Position numbers and translations under genes: made by a program. Below the pieces are notes generated by a model, which saw only the letters and a list, made by a program, of their open reading frames with translations, searched no databases and had not been told where the DNA came from. Positions 14,934-24,040 of a stretch of DNA of 24,779 nt are shown here, piece after piece. The stretch comes from Gemmatimonadales bacterium UBA2960. GTDB lineage: Bacteria; Gemmatimonadota; Gemmatimonadetes; Longimicrobiales; Gaopeijiaceae. The stretch covers positions 1 through 24,779 of the forward strand of contig DEBI01000107.1 in the NCBI GenBank assembly GCA_002348465.1, in the 5' to 3' direction. Every line of letters starts with the position of its first letter. Within the stretch, counting starts at the first letter, position 1.

Positions 14934-17243
14934 ATGGGTCTTCGCGTCTCAAGTGTTTTTCTGTCTGTTCTTCTGCTGGCCGGGACCACGTTTCAAACTG
15001 ACTACGTGGCTTGGACGGGTGCGCCAACGGTTTCCGACTCCGCGCAAGCCGAGCTGGCGGCGGGGCGTTTTTGGCATGCTGCGCGGCTGCTCCGAGCGGA
15101 AGGCGCTGAAAACGGCTCTCCAGATGACATAGTAATCCTCGCCAAGGCCGAGGCCGGCTGGGAAAACTGGGCTGCCGTGGTAGAAGTTCTGAGCGGTGTG
15201 AGTTGGTTGGGGGAAAAGAGCGGAGGCGAGGGCTTCGTCTTGCTCGGTCGCGCTCATGAGCATGCTGAGGATTGGGCGTCTGCGGCATCCGCGTATCAGG
15301 CGTACCTCAGATTGCCGAGTGCTGACGATACGACTGCAACTGCAGTGCGTGTGCGTTTAGCTCGAAGCATGTGGCTCGCCGGTGACCATCAAGGTTCTTT
15401 GGCTAGGCTTCGGGAGCTAAGGAGTGTCCCGCATGCAAGAAGTTGGCTTGCGGCCGAACTAGCTCTCGTAACCGCTGATTATGGTGATGTGGACGGAGTG
15501 CGGCTGCTCTTAAGGCATATAGTTGAGCCAGCGGCCGTAGCCGAAGTGTGGCGGGTCGAGGCGGATGCACTTATAGAGCTTGGTGATTATCCGGCTGCTG
15601 AGCGAATCTTTGCTTCTCTGGTGGAAAGATACGAGGACGATCGGCATGCGGGCTCTTTGGTTGAACTCGGTAGATTGAAGATCAGGTCGGGGGATACGGC
15701 GGCTGGCCGTGCTCTACTTATCGAGGGTTTCGATAAAGGGAATGCTTCCGTCAGGACCCGCGCTGCCAAGAGTCTGATGGACCTAGGAGGGCATGGATTC
15801 CAGAAAACTTTAGAGATGGCTAGGATTCTTGACAGGGCAGGGGATGGAAGTCGAGCCCTAACTGGATATGACCGGGCGGCGTCACTGGCGGCAGTCGAAC
15901 TAGTCGTTTTTCCTGAGTCGAGCCGAGTTGAGCGCGCCCGGCTCATGTCTACTGTGCAAAGTCGTCAGGAAGAGGCGCTTGCTGAGTTCCGTGCAATACG
16001 CGAGACGACTAATGATGCGCGGATCGGAGCACGGAACCTAGAGGTTTGGGCTCAGATGCGAAGGCGACAGGGGATGTCCCCCCAAGTCAGCACGCTCCGG
16101 AGGTGGCTGCTCGAGGAGTATCCTTCAAGTGGCGAGGCCGCAGAAGTCGCATGGAGTGAAGGCAGCAACGCGGAAGCACGCGGTGACCTAACACTCGCAT
16201 TAGACCGATACGCTTTCTTGGCTGAGAATGTTCGCACACACTCACGAGCCGGGCAGGCTCGCATGCGCTCTGGACAGATCTATTTGCGTGAGTCCGATCT
16301 AGAATCTGCCGCCGATGTCTTCGAAGCATATTTGCGTGATTTCCCTGACGGCCGGCGGTGGCAGGAGGCGGCATACTGGGCCGGTAGTACCCGCCTGCAA
16401 ATGGGGGATACGACTCTCGCTGAGACCCAACTAAATCACGTCCTTACTCAGCCGGTCGATTATTACGCTGCTATGGCATCTGACCTACTGGACATCCCTT
16501 TCATATTGAATGTTCCACACGGATCTGCCCCTACTAAGCCAAGATGGTTGGAGGAAGGCTTGGAGCGGCTTGATCTTCTCTCGAAGACCGGGTTGCAGGC
16601 AGGTGCTAATTCCGAGATTACACGTCTTCGGGATCGGGCGGGCAGTGAGAGAGGGCCGAGGTTGGGTTTAGCGGAGGCTTTGATCGAGCGGGGCTATACG
16701 ATAGACGGGATCAATCTCGGCTGGGGGCTTTTTCGGGACGAAGGAGCTTGGGACCAAGAGATTCTTCGTGTCACGTATCCGTTTCCTTATCGGGAGCTGA
16801 TTAGTAGAGCGGCCGAGGATTGGGGGATAAGTCCTTACATGGTGGCGGCGATTATTAGGCAGGAGTCGGCATTCAAGGCCGATATCGTAAGCCATGCGGG
16901 TGCCATCGGATTGATGCAAGTGATGCCTCCAACTGGGACAGAACTTGCCCGCACCCATGGGCCTGAAGGGTTTACCCCAGAGTCGCTTACGCGACCGGAA
17001 GTAAATCTTCACCTCGGGTCGGCATTTTTTGTCGCGATGAGTCGGCGTTATGACTATGAGCTTCCTTTCGTTCTCTCGGCCTACAATGCCGGACCGACGC
17101 GAGCCACGCGTTGGCGTCGTTATCCTGAGGCTTCCGATCTGGTTCGGTTTACGGAGCGGATCCCATTCTCAGAGACTCGCGGATACGTGAAGAACGTAAG
17201 ACGTAATCTGGCTATATACCGGGCTCTTTATGGACAGAACTGA
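14934..17243 (+). CDS. Soluble lytic murein transglycosylase (Slt-like)
   Basis: A 769-residue periplasmic enzyme that cleaves the MurNAc-GlcNAc bond of peptidoglycan to form 1,6-anhydro ends. A signal peptide is seen at the N-terminus (VSSVFLSVLLLAGTT); the ATG at 14934 places it correctly, better than an in-frame TTG at 14916. The middle of the protein (about residues 25-600) is a helical, TPR-like repeat region with AxxxY and A-rich pairs, as in Slt70. The C-terminal SLT domain (about 620-769) carries the catalytic Glu644 in RQESAF, then GAIGLMQVMP and LSAYNAGP. It lies between an exbB-like terminator and polA. A TATAGT box at 14878-14883 may be its -10 element, without a clear -35. Confidence 0.9.
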   Translation: MGLRVSSVFLSVLLLAGTTFQTDYVAWTGAPTVSDSAQAELAAGRFWHAARLLRAEGAENGSPDDIVILAKAEAGWENWAAVVEVLSGVSWLGEKSGGEGFVLLGRAHEHAEDWASAASAYQAYLRLPSADDTTATAVRVRLARSMWLAGDHQGSLARLRELRSVPHARSWLAAELALVTADYGDVDGVRLLLRHIVEPAAVAEVWRVEADALIELGDYPAAERIFASLVERYEDDRHAGSLVELGRLKIRSGDTAAGRALLIEGFDKGNASVRTRAAKSLMDLGGHGFQKTLEMARILDRAGDGSRALTGYDRAASLAAVELVVFPESSRVERARLMSTVQSRQEEALAEFRAIRETTNDARIGARNLEVWAQMRRRQGMSPQVSTLRRWLLEEYPSSGEAAEVAWSEGSNAEARGDLTLALDRYAFLAENVRTHSRAGQARMRSGQIYLRESDLESAADVFEAYLRDFPDGRRWQEAAYWAGSTRLQMGDTTLAETQLNHVLTQPVDYYAAMASDLLDIPFILNVPHGSAPTKPRWLEEGLERLDLLSKTGLQAGANSEITRLRDRAGSERGPRLGLAEALIERGYTIDGINLGWGLFRDEGAWDQEILRVTYPFPYRELISRAAEDWGISPYMVAAIIRQESAFKADIVSHAGAIGLMQVMPPTGTELARTHGPEGFTPESLTRPEVNLHLGSAFFVAMSRRYDYELPFVLSAYNAGPTRATRWRRYPEASDLVRFTERIPFSETRGYVKNVRRNLAIYRALYGQN

Positions 17244-17418
17244 CCCAGGATAGTCCATAAGTAGAGATTCGGTTAAGTGCACGCCGAAAGAAGAAGTAGT
17301 CTAGAGTTGGAGTAATGAGAGCGAACTCACCCCGAATTCGCAGCCTCGTCGCCGGCTGGGAGCTAGGTCAGTAGATTGTGAGGTGTTTCTCTCGTAAGCC
17401 CTGAACCTGATCGCCCTC

Positions 17419-20214
17419 GTGCAGATCCCTCCGAAGACTCGTCCGCGGCTATTCCTTGTTGACGCTTATGCGCTGATCTATCGCTCATACTTTGCGTTCA
17501 TCAAACGTCCCCTCATGAACGCAGCCGGTGAGAATACATCAGCGCCGTTTGGGTTTACCCGCTTCCTGCTCGACATACGGGAGCAGTTTGAGCCGGACTA
17601 CCTTGCCGTCGTTTTCGACGCCGGTGATTCGTTCCGCGATCAGGAGTATCCGGAATACAAGGCCACTCGAGAGAAGATGCCAGACGACCTGAGACGTAGT
17701 CTTGGTCGCATCCGACAGATTGTGGAGGCTTTCAACGATCCCGTTGTGGAGTTGGACGGATACGAGGCTGATGATGTAATTGGAACGCTCGCTCGACAGG
17801 CGGCCGAACAGGGCTTAGAGGCGGTGATCGTTTCCGGTGATAAGGATTTCTACCAGCTTGTCCAGCCACATATCCACCTTATGAACCCTGGACGAGGCGG
17901 ATCCTCAGGGGTTGCTGCGGACTGGGTGACGGAAGAGAACGCTGACGTAAAGTTCGGCATACCACCGTCTCAAGTAGCGGATTATCTCGCGCTGGTTGGG
18001 GATTCCTCGGATAATGTGCCGGGAGCGCGTGGTGTTGGCCCAAAGACGGCGGTACAACTGCTAGGACAGTATCCGGACATTGAGCAGCTTATCGAAAACG
18101 CCGATTCGTTAAAGCCACCTCGTGCTTCCAAGTCGCTGACGGAGAATGCGGACATGGTCCGTCTTTCGAAGCGGCTGGTAACCATTATGACCGACCTTGA
18201 GATCGAGTTAGATCTTGAGGCTCTAAGGGTGCAAGAACCCAACAACGCGGCACTCCGTGACTTGTTCGTCGAACTAGAATTCCGTCGACTGTCCGATCAT
18301 TTTGCGTTGGCCGCTCAGCCTCCGGGAGATGGGACGCAGGGGCAGGTTTCAGTTGAGATTGAGGAGCGGGCGACTGATTACGCCATCATCGATAGCGTTG
18401 CCGATGTCGAGCTTTTGGTGACAGATCTTCGAGCGGCTGGGAGCTTTTCAATTGCGGCAGAATCCTCTCACGAAGACCCTCTTCGGGGCGAATTGGTAGG
18501 ACTGGCTCTTTCTGTAGAGAGTGGAATGGCGAGGTACTTGCCGTTTGCTCATAAGCAGCCATTTGCTCTGACCTTCGAGGGTGAGGGTTCGAACGAAACC
18601 CGAATCCTTCCGGGCTTAGGAGATCCGAAACTTGAGGTCCTGAAAGATCTCTTGGAGGATCCATCGGTTGGCAAGTTTGGACATGACTTGAAACAGGTGG
18701 CCTTGGTCCTTTCCAGCGCGGCTGTAACGCTTGCGGGCCTTGAGGTCGATGCAATGATAGCCAGTTACGTTCTGGATCCGGGAAAGCGGGGACACGACAT
18801 AAAGACTCTCAGTATGGAGACCTTCTCTCACAAGCCGTTGGATCGTTCAGATGTGACAGGATCAGGGCGAAGCAAAGTTCTGTTTACTGAAGTTCCGCTA
18901 GAAGCAGCTAGCGAGTACCTATGCTCTGCTGTCGACCTGGCCGGGCGGCTCGCGAACCATCTTGCTGAGAAAGTGGAGCAGGTAGGCTTAACAAAACTGC
19001 TTACCGATCTTGAGATGCGGCTGGTCCCAATGCTGATTCGGATGGAGCTCTCCGGGATTGCTATTGACGATGAGTTTTTTCAGTCGATGCGAGGGAGGCT
19101 CAAGCGTGAACTGGACCTGATCGAGTCCGAAATTTTTAAACTGGCGGGTGGCGAGTTCAACCTGAACTCTACACCGCAACTTCGTCAAATTCTGTTCGAT
19201 AAGCTGGAAATGCCGGTACTAAAGAAGACCAAGACGGGCCCATCCACAGACGCCTCGGTCCTTGAGGAGCTTGCTTCCATGGGGCACGATATTCCGCGTC
19301 TGATGATGGAGTATCGAGAGCTTGAAAAGCTCCGATCGACCTATGTCGAAGCTCTGCCACAGCTTGTGAATCCTAGTTCTGGAAGGATCCACACGTGCTT
19401 CAATCAGACCGTTGCCGCGACGGGAAGGCTCTCGTCCAGCGCTCCGAACCTGCAGAACATCCCGATTAGGACTGATCTTGGCCGCGAGATTCGCAAAGGG
19501 TTTGTTGCCTCACCCGGTAACGTTTTTCTCGCCGTGGACTATTCTCAGATCGAACTTCGTGTGATGGCGCACTTCTCCGAAGACAGCGCTTTTGTGATGG
19601 CATTCAAGCAGGGGATTGATGTTCACAGACAAACGGCTTCTGTAATCTTTGATGTCCCCGTAGACGAAGTGAGCGGAGGGATGCGGCACCAGGCCAAAAC
19701 CGTAAACTTCGCAACGCTATACGGTCAGGGCTCCTTTTCATTGGCGCAGCAGCTCGGCATAACTCGCGAAGAGGCAAAGAAATTCATAGGCACCTACTTC
19801 GAGCGGTTTTCCGGCGTGCGGGGGTTCTTAGACAAGCAGGTTGAGATGGCTAAGAGCGTTGGATATGTGGAGACCCTCATGGGGCGTCGTCGTTATGTAC
19901 CGGAACTCAGAGCTGGGAACTGGAATGTCCGACAGTTCGGCGAGCGTGTCGCACAGAATACGCCGATTCAGGGTTCTGCCGCTGACATGATGAAGAAAGC
20001 GATGATCGAGGTCCAGGCTGCACTCGACGCTGTGGATGCGAATGCGAAGATTTTGCTGCAGGTCCACGATGAGTTACTACTCGAGACTCCGGAGCACGAG
20101 GTGGACGAAGTAAAGACGCTCGTTGTAGATCGGATGGAAAGCGCGGTTGAGCTCCGTGTCCCGATCGTCGCAGAGTGGGGTGTTGGAAAGAGCTGGTATG
20201 ATTGCAAAAGCTAA
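17419..20214 (+). CDS. polA: DNA polymerase I
   Basis: A 931-residue family A polymerase for Okazaki-fragment processing and repair synthesis. The 5' nuclease domain (about 1-295) has VVFDAG, YKATREKMPDDL, DGYEADDVIGTLA, VSGDKDFYQLV and GDSSDNVPGARGVGPKTA. The central 3'-5' exonuclease fold (about 325-520) has lost three of the four metal-binding acids: Ala346, Val427 and Ala504 stand at the E. coli Asp355, Asp424 and Asp501 positions, so proofreading is expected to be absent. The polymerase domain has motif A with Asp707 (VDYSQIELR), motif B (RHQAKTVNFATLYGQGSFSL) and motif C with Asp884 (VHDELLLE). The GTG start is the only one after an in-frame stop at 17395; no clear ribosome binding site precedes it. 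Confidence 0.96.
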   Translation: MQIPPKTRPRLFLVDAYALIYRSYFAFIKRPLMNAAGENTSAPFGFTRFLLDIREQFEPDYLAVVFDAGDSFRDQEYPEYKATREKMPDDLRRSLGRIRQIVEAFNDPVVELDGYEADDVIGTLARQAAEQGLEAVIVSGDKDFYQLVQPHIHLMNPGRGGSSGVAADWVTEENADVKFGIPPSQVADYLALVGDSSDNVPGARGVGPKTAVQLLGQYPDIEQLIENADSLKPPRASKSLTENADMVRLSKRLVTIMTDLEIELDLEALRVQEPNNAALRDLFVELEFRRLSDHFALAAQPPGDGTQGQVSVEIEERATDYAIIDSVADVELLVTDLRAAGSFSIAAESSHEDPLRGELVGLALSVESGMARYLPFAHKQPFALTFEGEGSNETRILPGLGDPKLEVLKDLLEDPSVGKFGHDLKQVALVLSSAAVTLAGLEVDAMIASYVLDPGKRGHDIKTLSMETFSHKPLDRSDVTGSGRSKVLFTEVPLEAASEYLCSAVDLAGRLANHLAEKVEQVGLTKLLTDLEMRLVPMLIRMELSGIAIDDEFFQSMRGRLKRELDLIESEIFKLAGGEFNLNSTPQLRQILFDKLEMPVLKKTKTGPSTDASVLEELASMGHDIPRLMMEYRELEKLRSTYVEALPQLVNPSSGRIHTCFNQTVAATGRLSSSAPNLQNIPIRTDLGREIRKGFVASPGNVFLAVDYSQIELRVMAHFSEDSAFVMAFKQGIDVHRQTASVIFDVPVDEVSGGMRHQAKTVNFATLYGQGSFSLAQQLGITREEAKKFIGTYFERFSGVRGFLDKQVEMAKSVGYVETLMGRRRYVPELRAGNWNVRQFGERVAQNTPIQGSAADMMKKAMIEVQAALDAVDANAKILLQVHDELLLETPEHEVDEVKTLVVDRMESAVELRVPIVAEWGVGKSWYDCKS

Positions 20215-20340
20215 GAGAGCTCTTATACCCCTAGGCTTATCATTAGGGTTAGCCCGTGAGTTCCACCTACTGGATATGTTGTAACTCTCATTCTGGATCA
20301 GATCAGCGATTGGAGGGCTGCTCTCCTTCAGACGAGCTAC

Positions 20341-21201
20341 TTAATTCGTACTCCAGAACCCAGAGAGTGATTCTCCGTGCGGGCTCTCCTTTAGCTTTTC
20401 AAACGCGCGGTTGCGGATTTGACGGATGCGCTCACGTGTGACCCCCAGCAGCGACCCGATTTCCTCAAGAGTCCGTTCTTCGCCGTCGTCCAATCCGTAA
20501 TAGAGGTAAAGGATCTTCCGTTCGCGCTCGGTCAAGTAGCTGTCGAACATGGTTTCGAGGAACTCTCTTCGTGCTAAGGATTCCACATCTTCTTCGATGT
20601 CAGCTGCTGCCGTTCCTGCGAAGCGCTCACCAAAGCTAGAACTGTCACGGTCCCCTCGGTCGATCGGTGCATCAAGGCTTAGTTCGGAGGCAGCGACACG
20701 CCGCAGAGCTCGGATCGTATCAACGGGTTCGTCCATCTCTCTTGCAATTTCAAGATCTGTCGGCGCACGTCCGAGCATCTGCGTCAAAGCAGTATTTGTT
20801 CTGGCGAGCTTGGCTAGATTCGAATTTTGGTTGAGCGGAATTCGGACGGAGCGCGTTTGCTCAGCAAGTGCTTGTAGTACTGTCTGCCTAATCCACCAGA
20901 CCGCATAGGAGATGAATTTCACACCCTTGTCAGGGTCGAACTTCTTTACTGCCTTGAGCAGACCCTCATTACCGATACACACAAGTTCGGCGAGTCCCAA
21001 TCCGCGCCCTTGGTACTTTTTCACATATGAGATGACGAAGCGGAGATTGGCTGTGACCAGACGTTCCGCAGCTTCCTTGTCACCTTCTCGAGCACGGCGA
21101 GCGAGTTCCCGCTCTTCCCTAGGGTCCTGTATCAGAGGGTACTTCTCAACGTCTTGCAGATACTGATCGAAAGAATCTAAGCCACGAGAGGAAGAAAACA
21201 T
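20341..21201 (-). CDS. RNA polymerase sigma factor, RpoD/SigA type without region 1.1
   Basis: A 286-residue sigma70-family factor that directs RNA polymerase to promoters. Region 1.2 is at the start (DSFDQYLQDVEKYPLI), then region 2 with NLRFVISYVKKYQGRGL and the -10 recognition and melting segment GVKFISYAVWWIRQ. Region 3 and region 4 follow, with the helix-turn-helix TLEEIGSLLGVTRERIRQIR for the -35 element. There is no acidic region 1.1 or long non-conserved region, so the size is like the short primary sigma factors of the Bacteroidota group. It could be the housekeeping factor or a group 2 paralogue; TTGACA-like boxes in the window fit a standard sigma70 specificity. It converges with polA and diverges from maeB. 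Confidence 0.92.
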   Translation of the reverse strand: MFSSSRGLDSFDQYLQDVEKYPLIQDPREERELARRAREGDKEAAERLVTANLRFVISYVKKYQGRGLGLAELVCIGNEGLLKAVKKFDPDKGVKFISYAVWWIRQTVLQALAEQTRSVRIPLNQNSNLAKLARTNTALTQMLGRAPTDLEIAREMDEPVDTIRALRRVAASELSLDAPIDRGDRDSSSFGERFAGTAAADIEEDVESLARREFLETMFDSYLTERERKILYLYYGLDDGEERTLEEIGSLLGVTRERIRQIRNRAFEKLKESPHGESLSGFWSTN

Positions 21202-21336
21202 TCGGTAAGGCCGTTCCTCATTATCTGCAGGTTAAATCCGAGTGACTTCGTCAGAACCCCCGTGCCATTCCTGTTTCAGAAAAGCTTGCTTACGGGGTCA
21301 TTCTAGGTCATTGCACGGAAAATTAAGGTGGAGACG

Positions 21337-21365
21337 AATGTGTAAATGTGTGTTTCCGGGGTCAA
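21337..21365 (-). promoter_or_regulatory. Candidate sigma70-type promoter of the sigma factor gene
   Basis: On the minus strand TTGACC (21365-21360) is followed after 17 bases by CACATT (21342-21337). It would give a long leader of about 130 bases containing the CCCCGT/ACGGGG inverted repeat. The -10 box matches only three of six positions. Confidence 0.3.
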
Positions 21366-21508
21366 GGATTTTTTTTAGGGCTTGAATCCATCTCGACACG
21401 GGATTTGGTTTTCAGACAGTACGGTGCTCCCTGCACGGTAAAGGTTCTGTTGGGAGATACGAGTTTCTGGATCGGAGCTAGGACAACAGGGAAAATGTAT
21501 CAACCTTT

Positions 21509-21537
21509 TTGACACCGCCCGGTGACTTAGTCAGGAT
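21509..21537 (+). promoter_or_regulatory. Candidate sigma70-type promoter of maeB
   Basis: A consensus TTGACA at 21509-21514 is followed after 17 bases by CAGGAT at 21532-21537, a weak -10 box with three of six matches. Transcription would start near 21544 and leave a leader of about 75 bases before the maeB ATG. Confidence 0.3.
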
Positions 21538-21619
21538 CAAGGTGCCGATGATGTCATTCCGGAGCCTAGAAAGCTGGGCCTCCAAGTCAGACATCAGATA
21601 CAATTAGAGACCGAGAAAT

Positions 21620-23902
21620 ATGACCGCTGATCGTCGCAAAAACGCGCTCGAGTACCATGAACAGGGGCGTCCGGGTAAGATCGCCGTCGTCCCGACTAAG
21701 TCTGTGGGCACAGCACAAGACTTGTCGCTCGCATACTCACCAGGCGTAGCTGAGCCTTGTCTGCAAATAGCCGAAACACCTGATGACGTTTTCAGGTATA
21801 CCGCTCGCGGTAACCTGGTAGCGGTGGTCTCTAATGGGACTGCGGTGCTCGGTCTGGGTAACATTGGTCCGCTAGCTTCCAAGCCTGTAATGGAGGGTAA
21901 AGGCGTGCTGTTTAAGGCCTTTGCCGACATTGATGTCTTTGACCTTGAGGTAGGATCAGAAAAGGCCGAAGACGTCATAAGGTTTTGCGAGCTTCTTGAA
22001 CCGACGGTTGGTGGTATCAATCTCGAGGATATTTCGGCCCCTGACTGTTTTATCATTGAACGGGCGCTCAAAGAGCGACTAGACATCCCCGTATTCCATG
22101 ATGACCAACACGGCACAGCCATAATCGCGGGGGCTGCTCTCATTAACGCACTAGAGATCACGGATCGGTCGATTCAGGATGCGCGAGTCGTCTTTAGTGG
22201 AGCGGGCGCTTCAGCGCTCTCCACCGCCGAGCACTTTCAGCGTCTGGGGGTGAGGAAGGAAAACATCCTGATCGTAGACTCTGTGGGGGTCATTTATGAG
22301 GGCCGTGAAGAACGGATGAACGAGTACAAGTCACCTTTCGCGGTTAAAACAGACAGACGCACGCTCGAAGAGGCGATGAAGGACGCAGACGTTTTTATCG
22401 GTCTCTCGGTTAAGGGAGTCGTTACCAAGGACATGGTCAGAGGGATGGCGGACGACCCTATCATCTTCGCGTTGGCAAATCCGGATCCAGAAATCCTTCC
22501 CGAAGAAGTAGCAGCGGTTCGTCAGGACGCAATTATGGCGACCGGGAGATCGGATTATCCGAATCAGGTAAATAACGTGCTAGGATTCCCCTTCATATTT
22601 CGGGGTGCCCTTGATGTGAGAGCTAAGGCCATCAACCCGGAGATGATGTTGGCCGCAACCACAGCCCTAGCCGACCTTGCTCGTGAGCAGGTGCCCGAGG
22701 TGGTGAAGGGAGCATATGAGGGAGGTGAGATCGCATACGGTCGAGATTACCTCATCCCAAAGCCTTTCGACCGGAGGGTACTCTACCACGTGGCTCCAGC
22801 GGTGGCTCAGGCAGCGATGGACTCCGGGGCTGCGCGAGTAGATGTCGAGTTAGGCGAGTACCGTGACCGGCTCAGAGCCAAGCTTGGACCGGGGTACGAA
22901 CTCATGCGCGACATGCGAGATAAGGCCCGAACGAAAAAGGCACGGGTCATATTCCCGGAAGGGCATAACGATACGATCATCCGAGCGGCAAGCCAGCTGG
23001 TAGAAGATGGGATTTGCGACCCAGTGCTTTTGGGCCGCGCCCCCCGTATCCAAGAAAAGGCGGATCTCCTAGGGGTCGATATTAGCGGCGTCGAGGTTAT
23101 CTATGCAGCAGATTTAGAAGAGGAGCGAAGCCGTTACGCTGAGCAGCTCTTTGAGAAACGGGCTCGAAAAGGGCTGACGTTGTCCGAAGCTGAATGGAAC
23201 CTGTTTAAGCCGGTATATTTTGCAGCGAGTATGCTCGAAAATGGAGAGGTGGACGCACTCGTTCATGGAATCGAGGCCAACTACGCCGAGGCCCTGCGTC
23301 CATGCCTTCATGTCGTTGGTCGGAAGCCCGATGGTTCGGGTGACGGGGGGCGATTGGCGGGCCTTTACATGCTCGCTTTCCCGAACCGAGAACTTCTCTT
23401 CTTGGCGGACACGACCGTAAATATTGAACCTGACGCTAGGAGCCTCGCTGAGATCTCTGTACAGACGGCTGCGTTTGTTCGAGATCTAGGCATCGAACCG
23501 AGAGTCGCGATGGTCACGTTCTCAAACTTTGGATCGGTCTCTCACCATGAAGCTTCTACCGCTGCCGAAGCGGTCACACGAGTCAGCGACATGGATCCGG
23601 ATCTGGAGATTGATGGAGAGATGCAGGCGGACACTGCATTAGATTTCATAAAGCTGAAGAGCACGTATCCGTTTTCCCGACTCACGGGCCCGGCGAACAT
23701 ACTTGTTTTCTCCCGGCTGTCGGCTGCGAACTCTGCCTACAAGCTGCTGGAAGAGTTAGGTGGCGCGGATGTTATCGGTCCAGTTCTCCTCGGAATGGCC
23801 AAGCCAGTTCACGTTCTACAGCGAGGCTCTTCGCTAACGAATGTTCTTGATCTTGCGACAGTCGCATCTGTGGACTGGCAGGCCCGAAACCGACAAATTT
23901 AG
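21620..23902 (+). CDS. maeB: NADP-dependent malic enzyme with phosphotransacetylase-like domain
   Basis: A 760-residue MaeB-type malic enzyme that oxidatively decarboxylates malate to pyruvate with NAD(P)H formation. The catalytic part (about 1-425) shows LSLAYSPGVAEPCL, MEGKGVLFKAFADIDVFDLE, GGINLEDISAPDCFIIE, IPVFHDDQHGTAI and the nucleotide-binding VVFSGAGASALSTAEH. The C-terminal part (about 430-755) is a phosphotransacetylase-like domain with ARVIFPEGHNDTIIRAA, VHGIEANYAEALRP and STYPFSRLTGPANILVF; in other MaeB enzymes this domain is regulatory and senses acetyl-CoA. The length is that of the family, so it is intact. pckA follows about 140 bases downstream, and together they interconvert C4 acids, pyruvate and PEP. 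Confidence 0.94.
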   Translation: MTADRRKNALEYHEQGRPGKIAVVPTKSVGTAQDLSLAYSPGVAEPCLQIAETPDDVFRYTARGNLVAVVSNGTAVLGLGNIGPLASKPVMEGKGVLFKAFADIDVFDLEVGSEKAEDVIRFCELLEPTVGGINLEDISAPDCFIIERALKERLDIPVFHDDQHGTAIIAGAALINALEITDRSIQDARVVFSGAGASALSTAEHFQRLGVRKENILIVDSVGVIYEGREERMNEYKSPFAVKTDRRTLEEAMKDADVFIGLSVKGVVTKDMVRGMADDPIIFALANPDPEILPEEVAAVRQDAIMATGRSDYPNQVNNVLGFPFIFRGALDVRAKAINPEMMLAATTALADLAREQVPEVVKGAYEGGEIAYGRDYLIPKPFDRRVLYHVAPAVAQAAMDSGAARVDVELGEYRDRLRAKLGPGYELMRDMRDKARTKKARVIFPEGHNDTIIRAASQLVEDGICDPVLLGRAPRIQEKADLLGVDISGVEVIYAADLEEERSRYAEQLFEKRARKGLTLSEAEWNLFKPVYFAASMLENGEVDALVHGIEANYAEALRPCLHVVGRKPDGSGDGGRLAGLYMLAFPNRELLFLADTTVNIEPDARSLAEISVQTAAFVRDLGIEPRVAMVTFSNFGSVSHHEASTAAEAVTRVSDMDPDLEIDGEMQADTALDFIKLKSTYPFSRLTGPANILVFSRLSAANSAYKLLEELGGADVIGPVLLGMAKPVHVLQRGSSLTNVLDLATVASVDWQARNRQI

Positions 23903-23920
23903 AGCGTGCCCTGCTCGCTT

Positions 23921-23940
23921 AGGCGGTGGGGCCTCTTTTT
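23921..23940 (+). terminator. Weak terminator-like element after maeB
   Basis: AGGC and GCCT form a short 4-bp stem around GGTGGG, followed by CTTTTT, 18 bases after the maeB stop. The T-run is good but the stem is short, so read-through into pckA is likely. Confidence 0.35.
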
Positions 23941-23948
23941 GTTACCTA

Positions 23949-23975
23949 GACTAAGGCGATGCCCGGACTAAGGCG
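23949..23975 (+). repeat. Direct repeat GACTAAGGCG in the maeB-pckA gap
   Basis: GACTAAGGCG occurs twice, at 23949-23958 and 23966-23975, 17 bases start to start. It lies about 65 bases before the pckA ATG. It could be a pair of regulator half-sites or a small local duplication. Confidence 0.6.
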
Positions 23976-24040
23976 GCTATGGTTCAATGCCGGTGCGGCC
24001 GGAGTGCTCAACTATCAGAAGAGAAATTAGACTGGCAAGC

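Larger units (their letters stand above)
21202..21619. other. Divergent control region between sigma factor gene and maeB
   Basis: About 420 bases without a believable gene. It must hold promoters for both directions. Visible items are a TTGACC box on the minus strand, a TTGACA box on the plus strand, an eight-T run near 21370, and a CCCCGT/ACGGGG inverted repeat (21258-21263 and 21292-21297) that would lie in the sigma-factor leader. I recognise no RNA gene here. Confidence 0.5.

Noticed and set aside
14719..15288. 189-codon open frame on the minus strand opposite the exbB terminator and the transglycosylase start
   Set aside because: It runs through a strong intrinsic terminator, has low-complexity Pro/Arg/Ser-rich composition and no recognisable domain; it is a shadow of the plus-strand genes.
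20212..20225. TAAGAG-AG-CTCTTA inverted repeat at the polA stop as terminator
   Set aside because: The stem is short and AT-rich with a two-base loop and no T-tract; it cannot be called a terminator with confidence.
21604..22161. 185-codon open frame on the minus strand opposite maeB
   Set aside because: It is fully antisense to the conserved catalytic part of maeB and has Ser/Pro-rich composition with no domain; a codon-bias shadow.
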